Positions 39,032 through 52,020 of a DNA stretch of 64,000 nucleotides are shown one piece after another. The notes beneath the pieces were generated by a model. The model was not told the origin of the DNA, searched no databases, and saw only the letters and a program-made list of their open reading frames with translations. Every line of letters begins with the position of its first letter. Within the stretch, counting starts at the first letter, position 1. The position numbers were made by a program, and so were the translations under genes. Location of the stretch: contig NC_036456.1 of the NCBI RefSeq assembly GCF_002775205.1, positions 6,277,463 to 6,341,462 of the forward strand, given 5' to 3'. This DNA is from Xiphophorus maculatus (lineage: Eukaryota > Chordata > Actinopteri > Cyprinodontiformes > Poeciliidae).

Positions 39032-39668
39032 TAAAGGGGCAGTATTATTTTCCAGCCATATATTGCCATTTTACAGCACAACCAAGAAACTATACTGCTT
39101 ACAGTTGTTGTAAAAATGTTATATATATAGAATTTGACTTAAAAAGAAGGTGTTAAATTATTACTTCATAATTTAACACCTTGAGATTGAGCCTCTGTGT
39201 TTTTACAAAGTCATTACTCTTTCTGAAACTCCGCCTTCAGAAAGTCATCACAACATGGCTCCTTTATGAACCCCTTAGCAAATGTTTTTACCAGAGAAGT
39301 AGCTCGTATGATGATGTGAACAGATGTGCAGTTCTGCCAGATGTTTGCTAATTGCTGCTGGCTAGTCAGAAGGAACTGACTGGGGAGGAGCCGTGAGGGA
39401 GGGGTGCTCTGTGAGGCGGAAGGTCGGAACCTGCTGCTCCGAGGAAGAGCTTCTTCTAGAATAGAGGAGGAGCATCGTCCTTGAAGGCGGGGCTAGGTCC
39501 GCCCGGGCGTTTTGTACAGCTGACTGATTGCAGAGGAAGATTAAAGGATTTCTCAAACATGCATGAAAGAATCAAGGCAACACTACATGTGTGTTTTTAA
39601 TGAGAGAATAAAACGAGAACATGATGTAAAGCTCAAAAAAGCCGATTTGACATGACTCTGCCCCTTTA
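39032..39668 (+). mobile_element. TTAAAGGGGCAGT element, copy D (most complete)
   Basis: The ends TAAAGGGGCAGTATTATT and CTCTGCCCCTTTA are inverted. It is 637 bp and noncoding, with an internal palindrome (GGTGTTAAATTATTACTTCATAATTTAACACC region near 39151-39181). It matches copies A, B and C in order, with an extra GC-rich block (39410-39500). Confidence 0.75.
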
Positions 39669-41279
39669 AAAGTAAAAAATTAGACTAAATACTCCATGTA
39701 GCAGTCGGGTCTGGGCCAGATCTAACATCAGGACGGCACTGCTGACTGACTGTTGTCATGGCAACCGGTATTTCAACCGGCACTGGTCAAGTTCTGGCAC
39801 TGATGGCACCGACTATATGGAGGCATACCACAAAGCGCCCGATAATGGTTTAGTTTACGTGCATTGAATCTGTGTGTGCCATTTCTGGGCCGATTGTGGG
39901 CTGAGCAACTCGTGCTACCCACAACCTGCATGTGCTTATTATGAAACCTTAGAGAATTAATTTCTACGGGGGTTTTTTTTCGTACCTTCAGTGGTAGCTC
40001 ACCCAATGAGAAAGAGAAAACCAAACATTGTGGGTTTTTGACGGGGTGTCTTCAGTGTTTGTATTTTTCATCAAATGTTCATCTGTTGTCTGCCATAGTT
40101 ATCTTTTGTTCTGTTTCTGCCACGTTTGCTTTATTTTAGATCCATCTCCCCCGCAGTTTATTTACTCATGTCTACGTTTTCTTTTGTTAGTCATTCCTTT
40201 CACTGTTAGATTATCTGACTGGTCGATGTTTACTCCCAGTTTTATCATGACACGCTAACTGACAATGCAGCTTTGTGAATGAACTTTGCTCCTCCTTAAA
40301 ATGTGCAGGAAACACTACAAGCCTAACTGAGGGTTGTTTGAATACATGCTAGCCTCTGCTGTTAGAGGTTGTTGCGTAACATAAATAGAAGTAGTGATGG
40401 AACTTATGGCTCTTTGAAGAGAACTGAATCTTCAGGGATGCGCTCACTTCAAGGAACCGTCCCAATGATCCGTTTTTGAAAATGTATATGTATTTTCTGA
40501 GAACGAGCCATAATGGTTTTTGCGGGTGAAGTTCACAAAAAAAAGTTAAGTCATCCGTATTAAGTAACCGCAGTATGACAGAAACAATCAGGTCGCGCAC
40601 AGAGCCGCCATGACACGTGACGAAAACACACAGGTAGCAGCTGGAACGTGCTCTGTGTGCTCATGGATCGAGCCCTTTGTTTCTATTTTCTTTCGTCTAT
40701 TTCATTAATTCACTGATTGAATGAATAAATTGTTTATCTTAAATTGAACAAGAAGAGCTACTGCAGTGTGTGTAACTGGGACTCGAGTCCTATCGTTTAG
40801 TGTAAACAGCTGCTCAGAAGAATTGGATTGCACATGAACGTCACCGTCTTCATTTTTTTGCCGTTATATCTGACCGTTCAATTACAAATAAACATTTGCA
40901 CAACAGCATCAGTGTTGAGGAATTGTTAAAAATGTATTAAATGGCTTCATCAAGGTGCACACCTGGCTGAAATCTGTTTCCCGTGCTGAAGCCACCAGCG
41001 GCAAAGCAGATCTAGGCCACCAGAGAACTGTTTTCCTCGCGGTATGTCTGCCGAGTGCAAGTGTACTTTGTGGGCCAGAACTGGGCCAGACCACTTTTGC
41101 TGTGTGGGTTTTCCAACATGACTGATACCCCTGTGCTTTTTCAGCAAGTTGAGCAAAAATAGCTGATCTGTTCAACTACAGGCGAGTCTTTAACCCCCCA
41201 CACGCATCTCTGAGAGCTTTAACATCCATCACTGTTATTTTCATAGAGCACCTAAACACAACAAGAGAGCTTAAGGCTG

Positions 41280-41800
41280 CATTCACACCAGCCCTGTTGA
41301 GTCCACTTTAATTGAACTCTGGTTTGTTTGCCTAGAAAGTCTGGTTTGTTTGGGGAATTTTGAATGCGAAAAAATAAGTGAATAAATAAACTCTTTGTCT
41401 GTTTAAAAACCTCAGTCCTGGTTTGATGGAAGTGAACTCTAGTGGGGTTCGAATAAATCTGTGACTGTCAAGCTGACCAGAGACCGCTCCTAAAGCAGGA
41501 AGCAAACTGTAGCGCAGGGGATTGTGGGTAAATAAAACCAAAGCAAACGTGAGAGTCTAAGGCTGGCGGGGGACATGACTCATGGTCTTTTTATCAACTA
41601 CAAAAGAGAAATCCTACACCAACTAAAATCGGACACCACGCCATTTTTGTTGCATCTTGTGAAGAAGGAAGTTGTGCTCAGTGTCTTCAGAGGGTTTCCT
41701 GTCATTTCCTTGAGTAGTTATTTGTGTAGCGCCACCACAGGCAAAGGGGTGAACAGGTTTTTCAGAGGTTTTGGATTGTCTGACAAAGTGAAACGCACCA
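41280..41800. repeat. possible DNA-transposon remnant
   Basis: GGCTGCATTCACACCAGCCCTGT followed by CACTTTAATTGAACTCTGGT resembles the end of a fish DNA repeat. The opposite end is not clear, so both bounds and family are uncertain. Confidence 0.3.
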
Positions 41801-44800
41801 CCTGAAAATGTAACAAAGGTTGAAATTTTGGTTCCCAATCGAACCGAGTCTTTCGGCTAGCAGGTGTTGAGAGGCCCTGAGCTTTGGAGATGCTACGTCA
41901 TTCCGTATCAAGATGTGACTGTTCTTAAAACCCTTTTCTTGTTTTTAACACATCCGTTTTGAAGACGGAAATGTTCAATAGTTGACCAATATACTGTATA
42001 ATTGCAAAATGAACAGAAAAATGAACAGATTAAAAGTATCATTCACTTCATTTCTCAATGAAGTGGTCATAATATTATGCCTTGTTGGAATAATTTAATA
42101 CATCTAAGGTTTGATCTTTGTCACAAATTTGTGAGATGCCCTGATTGAGATGCCGCTGGTGCTGTCCCTTTAGAAAAATAAGTGGGTTGTGTTATGACAA
42201 CCACCATCATGAATGGAAAACATTTTTTTCAGGCCACTTGAGCAAAACACCTGTCAACAGTGACTTCAGTAAGGGGAAAAAAAGTTACATTAAATGTCTA
42301 CTAGACCCTTAAATAATCTTATGCAACATTCCAAATATCACTCACTGATTGTAGGCCAGAATTGTGCAAACTATGGAAACATATCTTTGGAATATTAATT
42401 CAATTCAGAAATTTCATGACTAAAATTATTGAACTGAATTAATAAAATGAAAAAATACAAATCTCATTCATTGAGCCACACATCTTATTTTCAGGACATT
42501 TTCATTACATTTTCCTCGAATAAAAATTTCTGAAACGGTATCAAAACTAACGCAAAGCTTCAAGAATTTCAAGTGTTTTCTGTTTTTAGAAATTGTTAAA
42601 AGCTTCAGCTGTGAACAGTGCTGGAATATTAGGATTATGCTGGATTTTGCATGCAATATGATGGCGAAATTGTTATTTTTTTATTTGGAAGAAGAGCTTA
42701 TAACATAAAAAAAGTGTCAAAATCTAAGGAAATTCTAAGAGCATCATCACTTTAATATAGTAAGCTTTCTTAAAGCTCAGCTACTTCCTGTGAATGTTGC
42801 TGAACGAGATCAGACAAACCACTATGATTTTCTTTTTTGTTTGTACTGTTTTGCATGTGTGCTGTGACCTATTTATTGAACTGTGCACGGTCTTAAGCAG
42901 CGTCCTGTTGTGAGTAAAAGACGTCTGCTGGCTTGAAAACAGTACGTTGACCTATTAAAAAAAAGAAAAAGCATTTTCATTCTTCACATACTGTAATAGC
43001 AATGCTCTTGTTCTTTTTTTTGTTGTTGTTCTTTGTCTTTTCTTTTCAAAACATGTGTCAGACAGGAATTGATCAGCATTTTGGTCAGGATGTTTCATTC
43101 GCTTATTTATTTTTTACATTTATGAGTCAAAAAGTAATTTCCTCCATTGTTAAATTGAAAAGTGACACGTGCAAATATGAAAAGTACGTCACTCAAAAAC
43201 CACTTTTCTAAATTCTCTTGACATCACCAGTAAAATCTGTCACCAGGATTTCCTATTTTCATGCGTTTCGTCTTTTCTGACCACACGTTTGAATCTGAGT
43301 CGTGATGTTTTGCAGATGCGCTCAGATTTGAATAAGTTTGGTAAATACATAACTATTCACCAAAGTGTCCTTTTTGCCATGACTGTTCTCAGAGCCATAC
43401 TATTTTGACTTAGAAATTCTCCTTCTTCAGGTATTGTTTGCAGCAGTCCAAATACTAAATTAAAAAAACAAACTTGTAAACATCTTTATACCAGTAAAAA
43501 AAAAAAAAAAATTAAAATTGACTAACAGGGGAAACATTAAGAAACATACAGAGTTTATGAAATTTGAAGTGAAGTGATTTCAGTTAAGGTTATTTGGTAA
43601 TAACGCAAAAGAGAACAAGGAACTAGATGCTCTTGCAACAGCGTTAACTGCTGCTGACTTTCCCTTATATCTATTGTGAAGTATTAGGGAGATGGATGCA
43701 TTTCTTTACATGGTTTACAAATGAAAATCTGAAATGTGTGGAAAGCCTTTGTATTTGGTATTGGATGTAAATTCAGAAACTAGGTCATGCTGTTTTCTTG
43801 AGGGGTTTTTTTTTTGGCTCAGAGTTTTTACCATAGCAACCATCCAAAAAAAAGAAAAGAGTTCAAACCTCCTAACTGCTCCACCATTAACTTTCAACAC
43901 TTTCTATTTGAAACTGGCACATTTATAGAGAGACAGAGACAGGGAGATGTTTCTGTCTGCTTAAACTTTCTCAGACCATTGCTGGATGTCCCTCTTACAT
44001 CTTACAGAAGCAATAGTTTTATTTTGTTTTTATGCATAAATTGCATAAAACTTGTCATTATTTATTATACAATAATAATAATAATGACATGAAAGGTTCG
44101 TTGTTTTGCTATGAACTTCTAATGGCCCCACCGAGGATTCATGAACTTACCACTGCCACAACACATCAGGCGATAATTACTAAAATATGAATTGGCTGCT
44201 ATGAGTTTGTCTGTGATTAATTATTTTATAATACAATGCACATTATGATGTATTAATATACTGGCTCTTTCTGAATGAATGAATTTGGTATTGGATGAGT
44301 CAGAGCAAAATAATGCAATAAAAAGTTAAATTGAATGAGCCAAATTTCTGACTTAGCTTAAAGCTACTCACTATTTAAAAGCTCAAGGTTGGGCAATAAC
44401 AAAATTATATGTAGCCAATACTCACTTCCCTACTAATAAACTAGTATTTAGAGACATATAAATGGCACATTTACATAGAAGAAGTGCATAATATGTATGA
44501 CTTTTATTATTACTTCTAAGAACATGTTTACATAGAGGAACAGACACATCCGGTTTCCAGAACTAATCCAACTAATAAGATCCCAGCGTTTTAGCAGAAA
44601 AGAAAGAGATTCACTCATCAGGCCATGGATGATATTGACATAATTGATAAATTCTTCTTCTTTTTTGTCGAGTCATATAGCTGCAGGAAATATGTGGTCT
44701 TGCAGACTTTGTAGACAAGAGAGCCGAAAACAGAATGTCATGATTTTCTACTGATAACAGCACATGACGCAATAATGGAGGAGTCCTTATTGTATCCCAA

Positions 44801-45049
44801 TCATCTCATCTGTTGTGTCTGTAGCTTGTGTGACATTTTACACCGCAGCTAAAACTAGATGGTGTCATCAAACCATGCCAGGCCATTAACTCTTCAAGCC
44901 AGTGTATCCATGGCAATCTCTCAAAACTCTGTCCACACTTAGTGCTCTTTACACACGCCCTGGTTTATGCTGATTTTGTTTATTTTCATATTAGCGGTGG
45001 CTAACAGCTGTTTCATATTATCTCCTGCTCACATCTCTTCAACCACAGC

Positions 45050-45325
45050 ACAACCTTTTGATGTGTTGCCGTACGAATACCGCAGATGGTAAAAATAGCA
45101 GGTGACAAAGCGCTTTACGCTATGTCCAGTCATTGCTGATGGTGGGAAACTGAAGCCACAGCTGCCCTGAGCTACCGCTAACAGAAGCAAGGCTGCCATA
45201 CAATCAGAGAAATGGTGGAAGTGTCTTGCCCAAGGATACGGCAATTGAGGCAGACAAAGCTGGGGCTTGGAACCTGCAACCTACCCGTTACAGGTTGAAC
45301 TACGACCTGAACCACCAGAGCCCAA
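45050..45325 (-). mobile_element. tRNA-headed SINE with L2-type tail
   Basis: On the minus strand an A-box-like TGGTTCAGGTCG and B-box-like GGTTCCAAGCC near 45250-45315 precede TTGGGCAAGACACTT, GGGCAGCTGTGGCT and GTAAAGCGCTTTG. That order is familiar from fish SINEs ending in a LINE2-type tail. Confidence 0.6.
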
Positions 45326-47043
45326 CAAAAAACATTAATGTGTTTTATTAGGATTTTATGTAACAGAGCCAACACAAAATACTCTGTCATGATATATGTT
45401 GTGATGGAGAATCAAAATGCAGAAAATGCAGGCAGCTTGAAGACGAAGAATGTTAAATGACCAAAAATGATGAAAAAAAACCTAGAGGGAACACAAGGAG
45501 CCAGAGCAGGACAAAAACAGGAATCCAGGAGCAAAACAGGAAATCAACAGGGAGATAACCAGGTTTAATGTGATAAACAGTATTAGACTGGAGGATCCAG
45601 CAAGGAGAAACTGAGAATGAGTAACTGAACAATGAACAGATGGCTGATTAGAAATGAGTTGTAGGTTTGAAGGGAGAGAGATTCAAGGGACTAAGAAATC
45701 AATCTAAAACTTAAGAATAACTAGACCTCAGAAGAAAAACAAAGTATAGCTAAACATTAAAAATAAGCACGGTAAACCAATCACTAAGGAAGAATTGAAT
45801 TAAAATAAAACATAAAAAAGATTTGTCTGATAAAAAGGAAACCGAGGAGTACAGAACAAACAAACGTCAAAACAACTCAGGATCCTAACAGACAAAGAAT
45901 ACATGATTTTAAAATCTTAAACGCATAATCAGAAATAAATTGGAAATAGAGATACTTCTAATAAAAAAGTAATAAATGAGTAATAAATGTAGGTTTCTTT
46001 GGAAAATCGTCAGCTGGTAAGGTGCACGTCTGAACTGGTAGCCCCCGGAAGCAAAATTATTCCTGCTTTCTTTGTCACGAACAAGCATGACTGATGAGGT
46101 GGGATATTATAAATCGTCTTTTTCTTCATTTTTTGCGTGTTATTCTAAGCTTTATCACTCAATCAACACTTGAAATGAGTCGGGTTTTTGAGGCCGCTTG
46201 GTGAATGTGACTCATGTTTCCTGTGAGGTTGCTCCATTTTCACATCCATGCCAACGAGTTCGCCACAGGTCTGACAGCAGCTCTGAGCCTCAGCGGAGTT
46301 CAACCACGAGGCGCGAGCAAAACGAACATTTCACTTGGGTTGAGAAACGGAGGGAAGAGCGATGCATCACAACGATTACAGGAAGGATGATTGAAGAAAC
46401 TATTCTTGTGCAATGTTCTGTTTGTGTTGCAGAACATCGTGTATTAATCGGACTCTTACAAATGTGGATGCGTCAACACACGGTACGTTGTGTACAAAAA
46501 ATCCAGAAAGTCACCCAAAAACAAATCTTGACACAGATGTATCAGTATTATTACTAATGTGTTTAAATCAATAAAGCATGTAGCTTTTCTTCCTTTTTTT
46601 CCCATTTAAAAAATATATTAGATCAACTCAAGTGTTGGAAGAATATACAACACAAAAGTTATGATGTTCAAATTACAATAATAAATACACACAATAAGGT
46701 GTCGGGACGATAGTTTAATATCAAAATGTTTTTCTTTTTAAATAATCAAAGCAATTTCACTCTTGTGTACACAATTCGATTTAAAAAAAATATACATACA
46801 AAGTTTGAATCTACTGCTCTGTTACCGCTATTTCACATGAAGTCCTATTTCTAATGCATAAAAAAGTTCAGTGCAGCATTAATGTTTATAACAAGATTTA
46901 AATACATTATAACTTACCGGTACGTTGTTTCAGGCACAGTAATATTTCCCAGTTTTAACAAAAAACAATGAATCTCAAAAACAGAAGGCTTAATTTTTTT
47001 TTTAAAGCTACTTTCCTCTTTGTAGTATCTATAAGCTCGAGTG

Positions 47044-50000
47044 CTATTCTAACTGTTCGACCGTGGCAAGAGTTTTGAGCGCTGGTTCGTTAGCTTCCTT
47101 GCCCGCCAGGCTGCTGCTTCTCTCCTTGCCCTTTCCTTTGAAAGGCTTCCCGATTTTGGTCGACAGCGAGTACAGGACGGAGCTCTCGTCCGGCGAAGAG
47201 CCGCTGCGGCCGCTGCGGGCGATGGTGGACGTGGTCCTGCTCTCCGAGTTGGTGGCCTCGAAGAGCCGGCCCATGAAGCTGAGCCCGGCCTGGCGGATGT
47301 GGGAGCTGCCTGCGAACACGTAGAGGATGGGGTTCACCGCGCTGCTGAAGTAGGCGAAGGCTGTGACGTTGGGCCGAGCGCTGGGAGAGCAGGGCTTCCC
47401 CGGGTTATCGTTCTTCAGCAAACAAGCCACCTGAGGAAGTGAGAAGAGAGACATTTCACAAATAATCCGTAACAGGAGGATGTGGATTTTTTTTTTTTAA
47501 AGTGTGTTTCTACGAAGACGTTTGGCTCTTCGTCCTCAGCTACAGTACTTCGGAAAGTGTTTCTTCCATATTTAGGAAATTGTTCATAAACAATTCCAGT
47601 TGATGGTTCTGCAATGCCAATTAGCAGATGGCATTAAAAATGACCTACATAGCAATTCCAAGAAGAATATCCTGGGCATAGTTAAAGGCTCACATACTTC
47701 AACCAAAGTGCCAAAATCATCTGTCACTGACATAGACGCAAAGCGGAAATTGCGTCATTGTGTTTGATGGGAGGCATCCTCCACTCGACAGAACTCTGCG
47801 CCAAGTGCTGTGTTATTGGGCAGAATATCATCATTGGTCATCGTTGTGATGACGACCCGAGGGGGGAGTGCTGAGCAGGGCTGAGTGGCCAGTTTCAATG
47901 TGTCAGAGAGGGCTAAGGCGCAACATCACATTTCTTTTGTTTTGGATGTATACAACATTTTCAGAACAACTGTAGGTAACAGTTACTTGATTGTTCAATA
48001 GAATGGCACGACGTCTCTGGAAAGTACATCACAATTAATTGAATTTGTTTGATGCTGCACTCTTCGAAAGGTTCACTGCTCACTTCACAAAAAGTCACAA
48101 ACGAGCTTTGAACGCACTTGTGCCCGACACGATTGCCCGTCGTACAGTTTGACGCGTCAACTGATCTAAATGCATTCAAAAACCAAAAATAAACAGCGAT
48201 AAACGTCATACGACGCTTTCAGATACTACTACCAACAATTGCATTAGGAGAATCACCTCAATGATGTTGACGACGTGATAGGGAAGCCAGAAAATGGCAA
48301 AGGTGACAATGATCAGCAGGATGAGACGACTGCCTTGTCCTCGGCGCTGGAACTTGGCACTTTGCAGTCTGCATATGACGGAGGAGTAGCAGGTGCTGAT
48401 GAGCGAGAAGGGAACCAAGCAGCCCATGACGGTCTCAAACAGGTACTGGAAGACCGGGTGACACATGCTCCCCCAGTGGTATGGCATGCAAATGCTTATG
48501 CTGCTGTTTCTTTTATGCATCTTTATAATACTGTAGAAAAGACACAAGAAGAGAGAATGAGGCAGAGATGAAATCACTGTCCACACGATACAGTGGGAGT
48601 GTAGAAGAAAAGCGTCTGGATAGCGTATATATGGGCTATGCATAAAGTATCAATTAAACACTGGATGCAACATTCAGTTGCTGATTATATTCTTGTGCCA
48701 TTGCTGATAAAATCTATAATCGGTGATTGTTTCACAAAGGGTAGACTTCAATTTTTTTGTGAAGTCAAAACTCTACAGTCAAAGGTCTATGACAAGTTTT
48801 CAAAAATATTTCATGAAGCATTAAAATCTTTCTAAACTTAATATATAAACTTAATCACTGGCAGATGATTGATAAAGCGACAAAGACATGCTGCTAAAAA
48901 TTAGCCTGCCTTACCTCTTTAAGACTTAAGATTTGTTGAACAAAGTGATGTGAACAAAGGTAATCAGAGGTCGTTGGTGATGCAACAAGTTGAGACCATT
49001 AAACTTTTTTTACCTTTTAGCCAATAAAACAAAGCTAATTGAAAAGTTCATCCAAGCTTGTCAAAGTACAATGAAATCTGCAGGTTTGTTTGATTCATAA
49101 AATAACTGTATGAAACTAAATAGTTTTCATTCATAGAAAACATTTAATTCAAACAAGATCGTAACTCCACAACAGAAGACCAATGATCATGCGTTGTTGA
49201 CTCAGGGCTGATTGGAAGACAAATGTGGGTCAAATTATGCAATATTTTTTGTTTTGTTTTTGATGGAACATTGCATAATTTTGAGTCATGTCAGACCAAT
49301 AATTACTGTTCTGACAACCAATGTCATTGTCACTGTTTCCTTTTCTGTTATTTGAAGTTGTAAAAATGCTTTTTTTAAAATTCAATCTGTATAAAATTTA
49401 TCGTACTATATTTTGACCATTGGTCTTTGCTGACGAACTCCAAGTCTTTGAGGTTGGCATCGTCCTAATGTTTAGCTCCCTCGACATTTTCTTCAGATTG
49501 ACGTTACGATTCTGGCTTTGACTCTCCAAAAATATTAACAATACCGTCAGTCAGAAGAAAACATGGCGGTAAAATGAAAATACTAAGCATAAATCTCCTA
49601 GGGTGTGATAATTTTCATTTCTACTGTACATAAAATCTTAGTTCTTTGCTGTAGCTCAATACAATTCACTATGTCCCATTAAGTTCTATGTATACACTGG
49701 ACTGGTTAAAGTTCACATATGGAGTGAGTGAACCTGCCCAATGAACGTGAATGAAGGTGGATAAAAGGCCTAAACTTGAAAGAAATTCTAGAGAGATGTC
49801 CCTTTACCCCTTCAAAGAAACCATGCATGATAAAAAAAAAAGAAATCAAATGGCTTGACTGCTTTTTGTCAAAATGCAACCAATGGCTTTTTATCCATCC
49901 TTGGAGACCATGTCTCCAAGGGTTTCCAAAATCCAAAACCCTCTGTTGGGTTGCCAATTGGTTTCTAAACCTTCTTTAGGGGTTCCTAAAGTAGGTTTCT

Positions 50001-51040
50001 AAAAGCCCCTTTTCTAAAACCTTGTTTCTAAAACAGGGTTTAGTCTAACGGTAGTTAGTCTCTAGGGTTGCCCAAGAGACTAGTTTAGTGGCCTTCTGAC
50101 GGCCACTAAACTCGTCTCTAGAGCACAGGTCTCAAACTAGAGTCCTCGAGGGCCGCTGTCCTGCAGTTTTTAGAAGTACCACAGGTACAAAACACTGGAA
50201 TGAAATAACTTAATGACCTCCTCCTTGTGTAGATCAGTTCTCCAGAGCCTTAATGACCTAATTATTCTATTCAGGTGGTGCAGCAGAGGCACATCTAAAA
50301 GTTGCAGGACAGCGGCACGTGAGGACTGGAGTTCGATACCCCTTCTCTAGAGACTAAACTAGTCTCTAGGTTTTAGAGACTAAACTACTTGGTAGTCAGT
50401 TTAGTCTCTAAACCCCTTTTTGAAATGGGTTTTAGAGACTAAAAAGTGGTTAAAACATTTTGAAACATTTCCAAGGGTTTTTCCATTGCGTCACAATCAG
50501 AAAGACCTCGTTGTACTGAAACCTTTGTCCGTGTTGGTCTTACCTGCGATAGAACGGCATTGGCAGTGACAGGAGGAAAGCCAACACCCAGACCCCAAAC
50601 AGGAGGAGGAGCAGGGAGCGCTTGGTCCTCATTCTCTGAGACATGAAGGGCCTCGTGACGGCCAGCCAGCGGTCCATGCTCATGAGACAGATCAGGTAGA
50701 TGGACACGTACATGTTCACGCTCGACAGGTAATGCACCAGCTTGCACGCCGCCGAGCCAAACTCCCAGCCCCGTCCTGCCACCAGGAACCGAATGAACAG
50801 CGGGGCGCTGAGCAGCACGAAGCCGTCGGCCACGGCCAGGTTCAGCACCAACAAGCACGTCACCGAGCGCTTCTTCACCCGGCAGAGCACCGACCAGACG
50901 ACGAACATGTTGCCAGGGAAACCCAGCAGGAACGCCAGGATCAGGATGGCGGTGCCAATGCGAGCCGAGACGTTGTTGGAAGAAGGCGAGAAGGGCACGG
51001 CGGTAGTGGTGTTCATACTGGACCCCAAAGAAAAATTCAT
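47044..51040 (-). CDS. leukotriene B4 receptor-like GPCR
   Basis: Three coding exons: 50544-51040, 48257-48530, 47044-47430; 1158 nt, 385 aa. N-terminal NFS and NTT glycosylation sites; TM1 FLLGFPGNMFVVW, TM2 LNLAVADGFVLL, TM3 with SMDRWLAVTRP (DRW in place of DRY), TM6 FAIFWLPYHVVN, TM7 AVNPILYVF. Conserved Cys occur at AACKL (top of TM3) and ISICMP (loop 2). The Ser-rich tail suits arrestin regulation. GFPGN in TM1 and FWLPYH fit BLT1/BLT2, receptors for leukotriene B4 and related lipids; ligand and subtype are inference. Introns are phase 2 after PFYR and phase 0 after NIIE. Mammalian LTB4R genes have intronless coding regions. A leader exon may end at the donor near 51862-51867. Confidence 0.85.
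50000..50455. repeat. palindrome-rich TTTAGTCTCTA repeat cluster
   Basis: Many copies of TAGTCTCTA or its complement, plus TTTCTAAAACC variants. A perfect 12-bp-arm palindrome (AGTTTAGTGGCC and its complement, spacer TTCTGAC) lies at 50082-50112. A hAT element (50124-50344) has split the cluster. It is in the first intron of the receptor gene, ending about 90 bp from an exon. Confidence 0.6.
50124..50344. mobile_element. short hAT MITE with perfect 8-bp TSD
   Basis: Inverted ends run CAGGTCTCAAACTAGAGTCC and, from the right, GGTATCGAACTCCAGTCC, then GCCGCTGTCCTGCA on both sides. The direct repeat CTCTAGAG at 50116-50123 and 50345-50352 is exact. It is 221 bp and noncoding. Confidence 0.85.
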
Positions 51041-51133
51041 CTTAAGAATGTGGATTTGGCTTCAGCTAGCATGAAACTGCCAAACCTGTCAGAAAGGGAG
51101 GATAGGGAGGAGACATGGTATGCTGTTTATCCT

Positions 51134-51517
51134 CACTGCAAAAACACAGAATCTTACAGAGTTTTTTTTTTGGTCTGCTTTCTAGTGCATATATCTTGAA
51201 ATAAAACTCACAGGAATTTTTTTAGCAAGATATAGGAGCTTGTAAAAATTTAATAATGGCGCAATATTGATTAGAAAAACGTGCCACTTCCACTGACAGA
51301 TAATTTCACTTATAACACGGGGAATGTGTTTTGTTTAAGTGAAAATAATCTGCCAGTGGAGTCAAACATATTGATCTTTTTTTAAAATCAATATTTAGCT
51401 TCTATGTCTTGCTTAAAAGTTACCTGTAAGTCAGTTTTGTCTTATTTAAGTGTATTATGATATGTGGTCTAGAAAATAAACTAAAACTATTTGGTAAGAG
51501 TTTTGTGTTTTGTGGTG
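51134..51517. mobile_element. MITE, CACTGCAAAAACACA family
   Basis: The ends CACTGCAAAAACACAGAATC and, inverted, CACCACAAAACACAAAACTC bound 384 bp. Inside, CTGACAGATAATTTCACTTA faces AAGTGAAAATAATCTGCCAG. Noncoding; related to the partial copy at 12044-12215. Confidence 0.75.
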
Positions 51518-51861
51518 CGGTAAACGTTGAAACAGTTGAGGAATGAGCTTTTCAATCTATTCAGGAACATTTCCTTTGCTTTTAAGGCATTGAAATGAAT
51601 GAATTTAAGAAAAATAAAAAAGAAATAATGACCAGCCCACCACCAAAACATCACAAGTTGTTCAAAAAGTAAAATAAAATAAAAATAACAGACATGGTAA
51701 AGCTTTCATTTAAAAAAAACCTCTATATTATATGATGAATGAATAACAATATCAAACCTGCACAGCCCAAGACTGAAAATGCATATTGATGAAACAAGGC
51801 AATATCAATCAAATCATTTTCTGCATTTTAATCGAAAGGTCAAAGCATCAATAGTATGAAA

Positions 51862-52020
51862 CTGACCTGAAAGTGATCTCTTCAATTCAATTCACCGCCA
51901 TAACTCCGCTGCATTTCCTCGTATTCTCCAACTGGCATGAACTTTGTTGCTCTCCTCTGACTACCGTTTCTGTGACGAGCAAAAAACCGAGCGCGTTGCG
52001 AAATGTTGGTCACGTGACGT
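51862..52020 (-). promoter_or_regulatory. possible leader exon/promoter of the receptor gene
   Basis: A minus-strand CAG/GTCAGT donor lies at 51862-51867, about 820 bp upstream of the receptor's start exon, which has a possible acceptor (TTCTTAAG) immediately before its ATG. Upstream is GCGCGTTGCG and an E-box/CRE-like GTCACGTGACG at 52009-52020. The exon assignment is tentative. Confidence 0.35.

Larger units (their letters stand above)
39670..47040. other. intergenic region, no gene seen
   Basis: More than 7 kb without a supportable CDS between the kelch gene and the first receptor gene. Only repeat remnants (41280-41800 and 45050-45325, listed separately) and AT-rich sequence were recognised. 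The short frames present lack family resemblance. Confidence 0.45.

Noticed and set aside
40380-40900. hAT-like remnant (AGTGATGGAACTTATGGCTC)
   Set aside because: Only one end looks familiar; no inverted partner or 8-bp duplication was found.
47940-48040. Fifth copy of the TTAAAGGGGCAGT element
   Set aside because: AACAACTG and AGTTACTTGATTGT resemble copy C, but no end is visible and similarity is too weak by eye.
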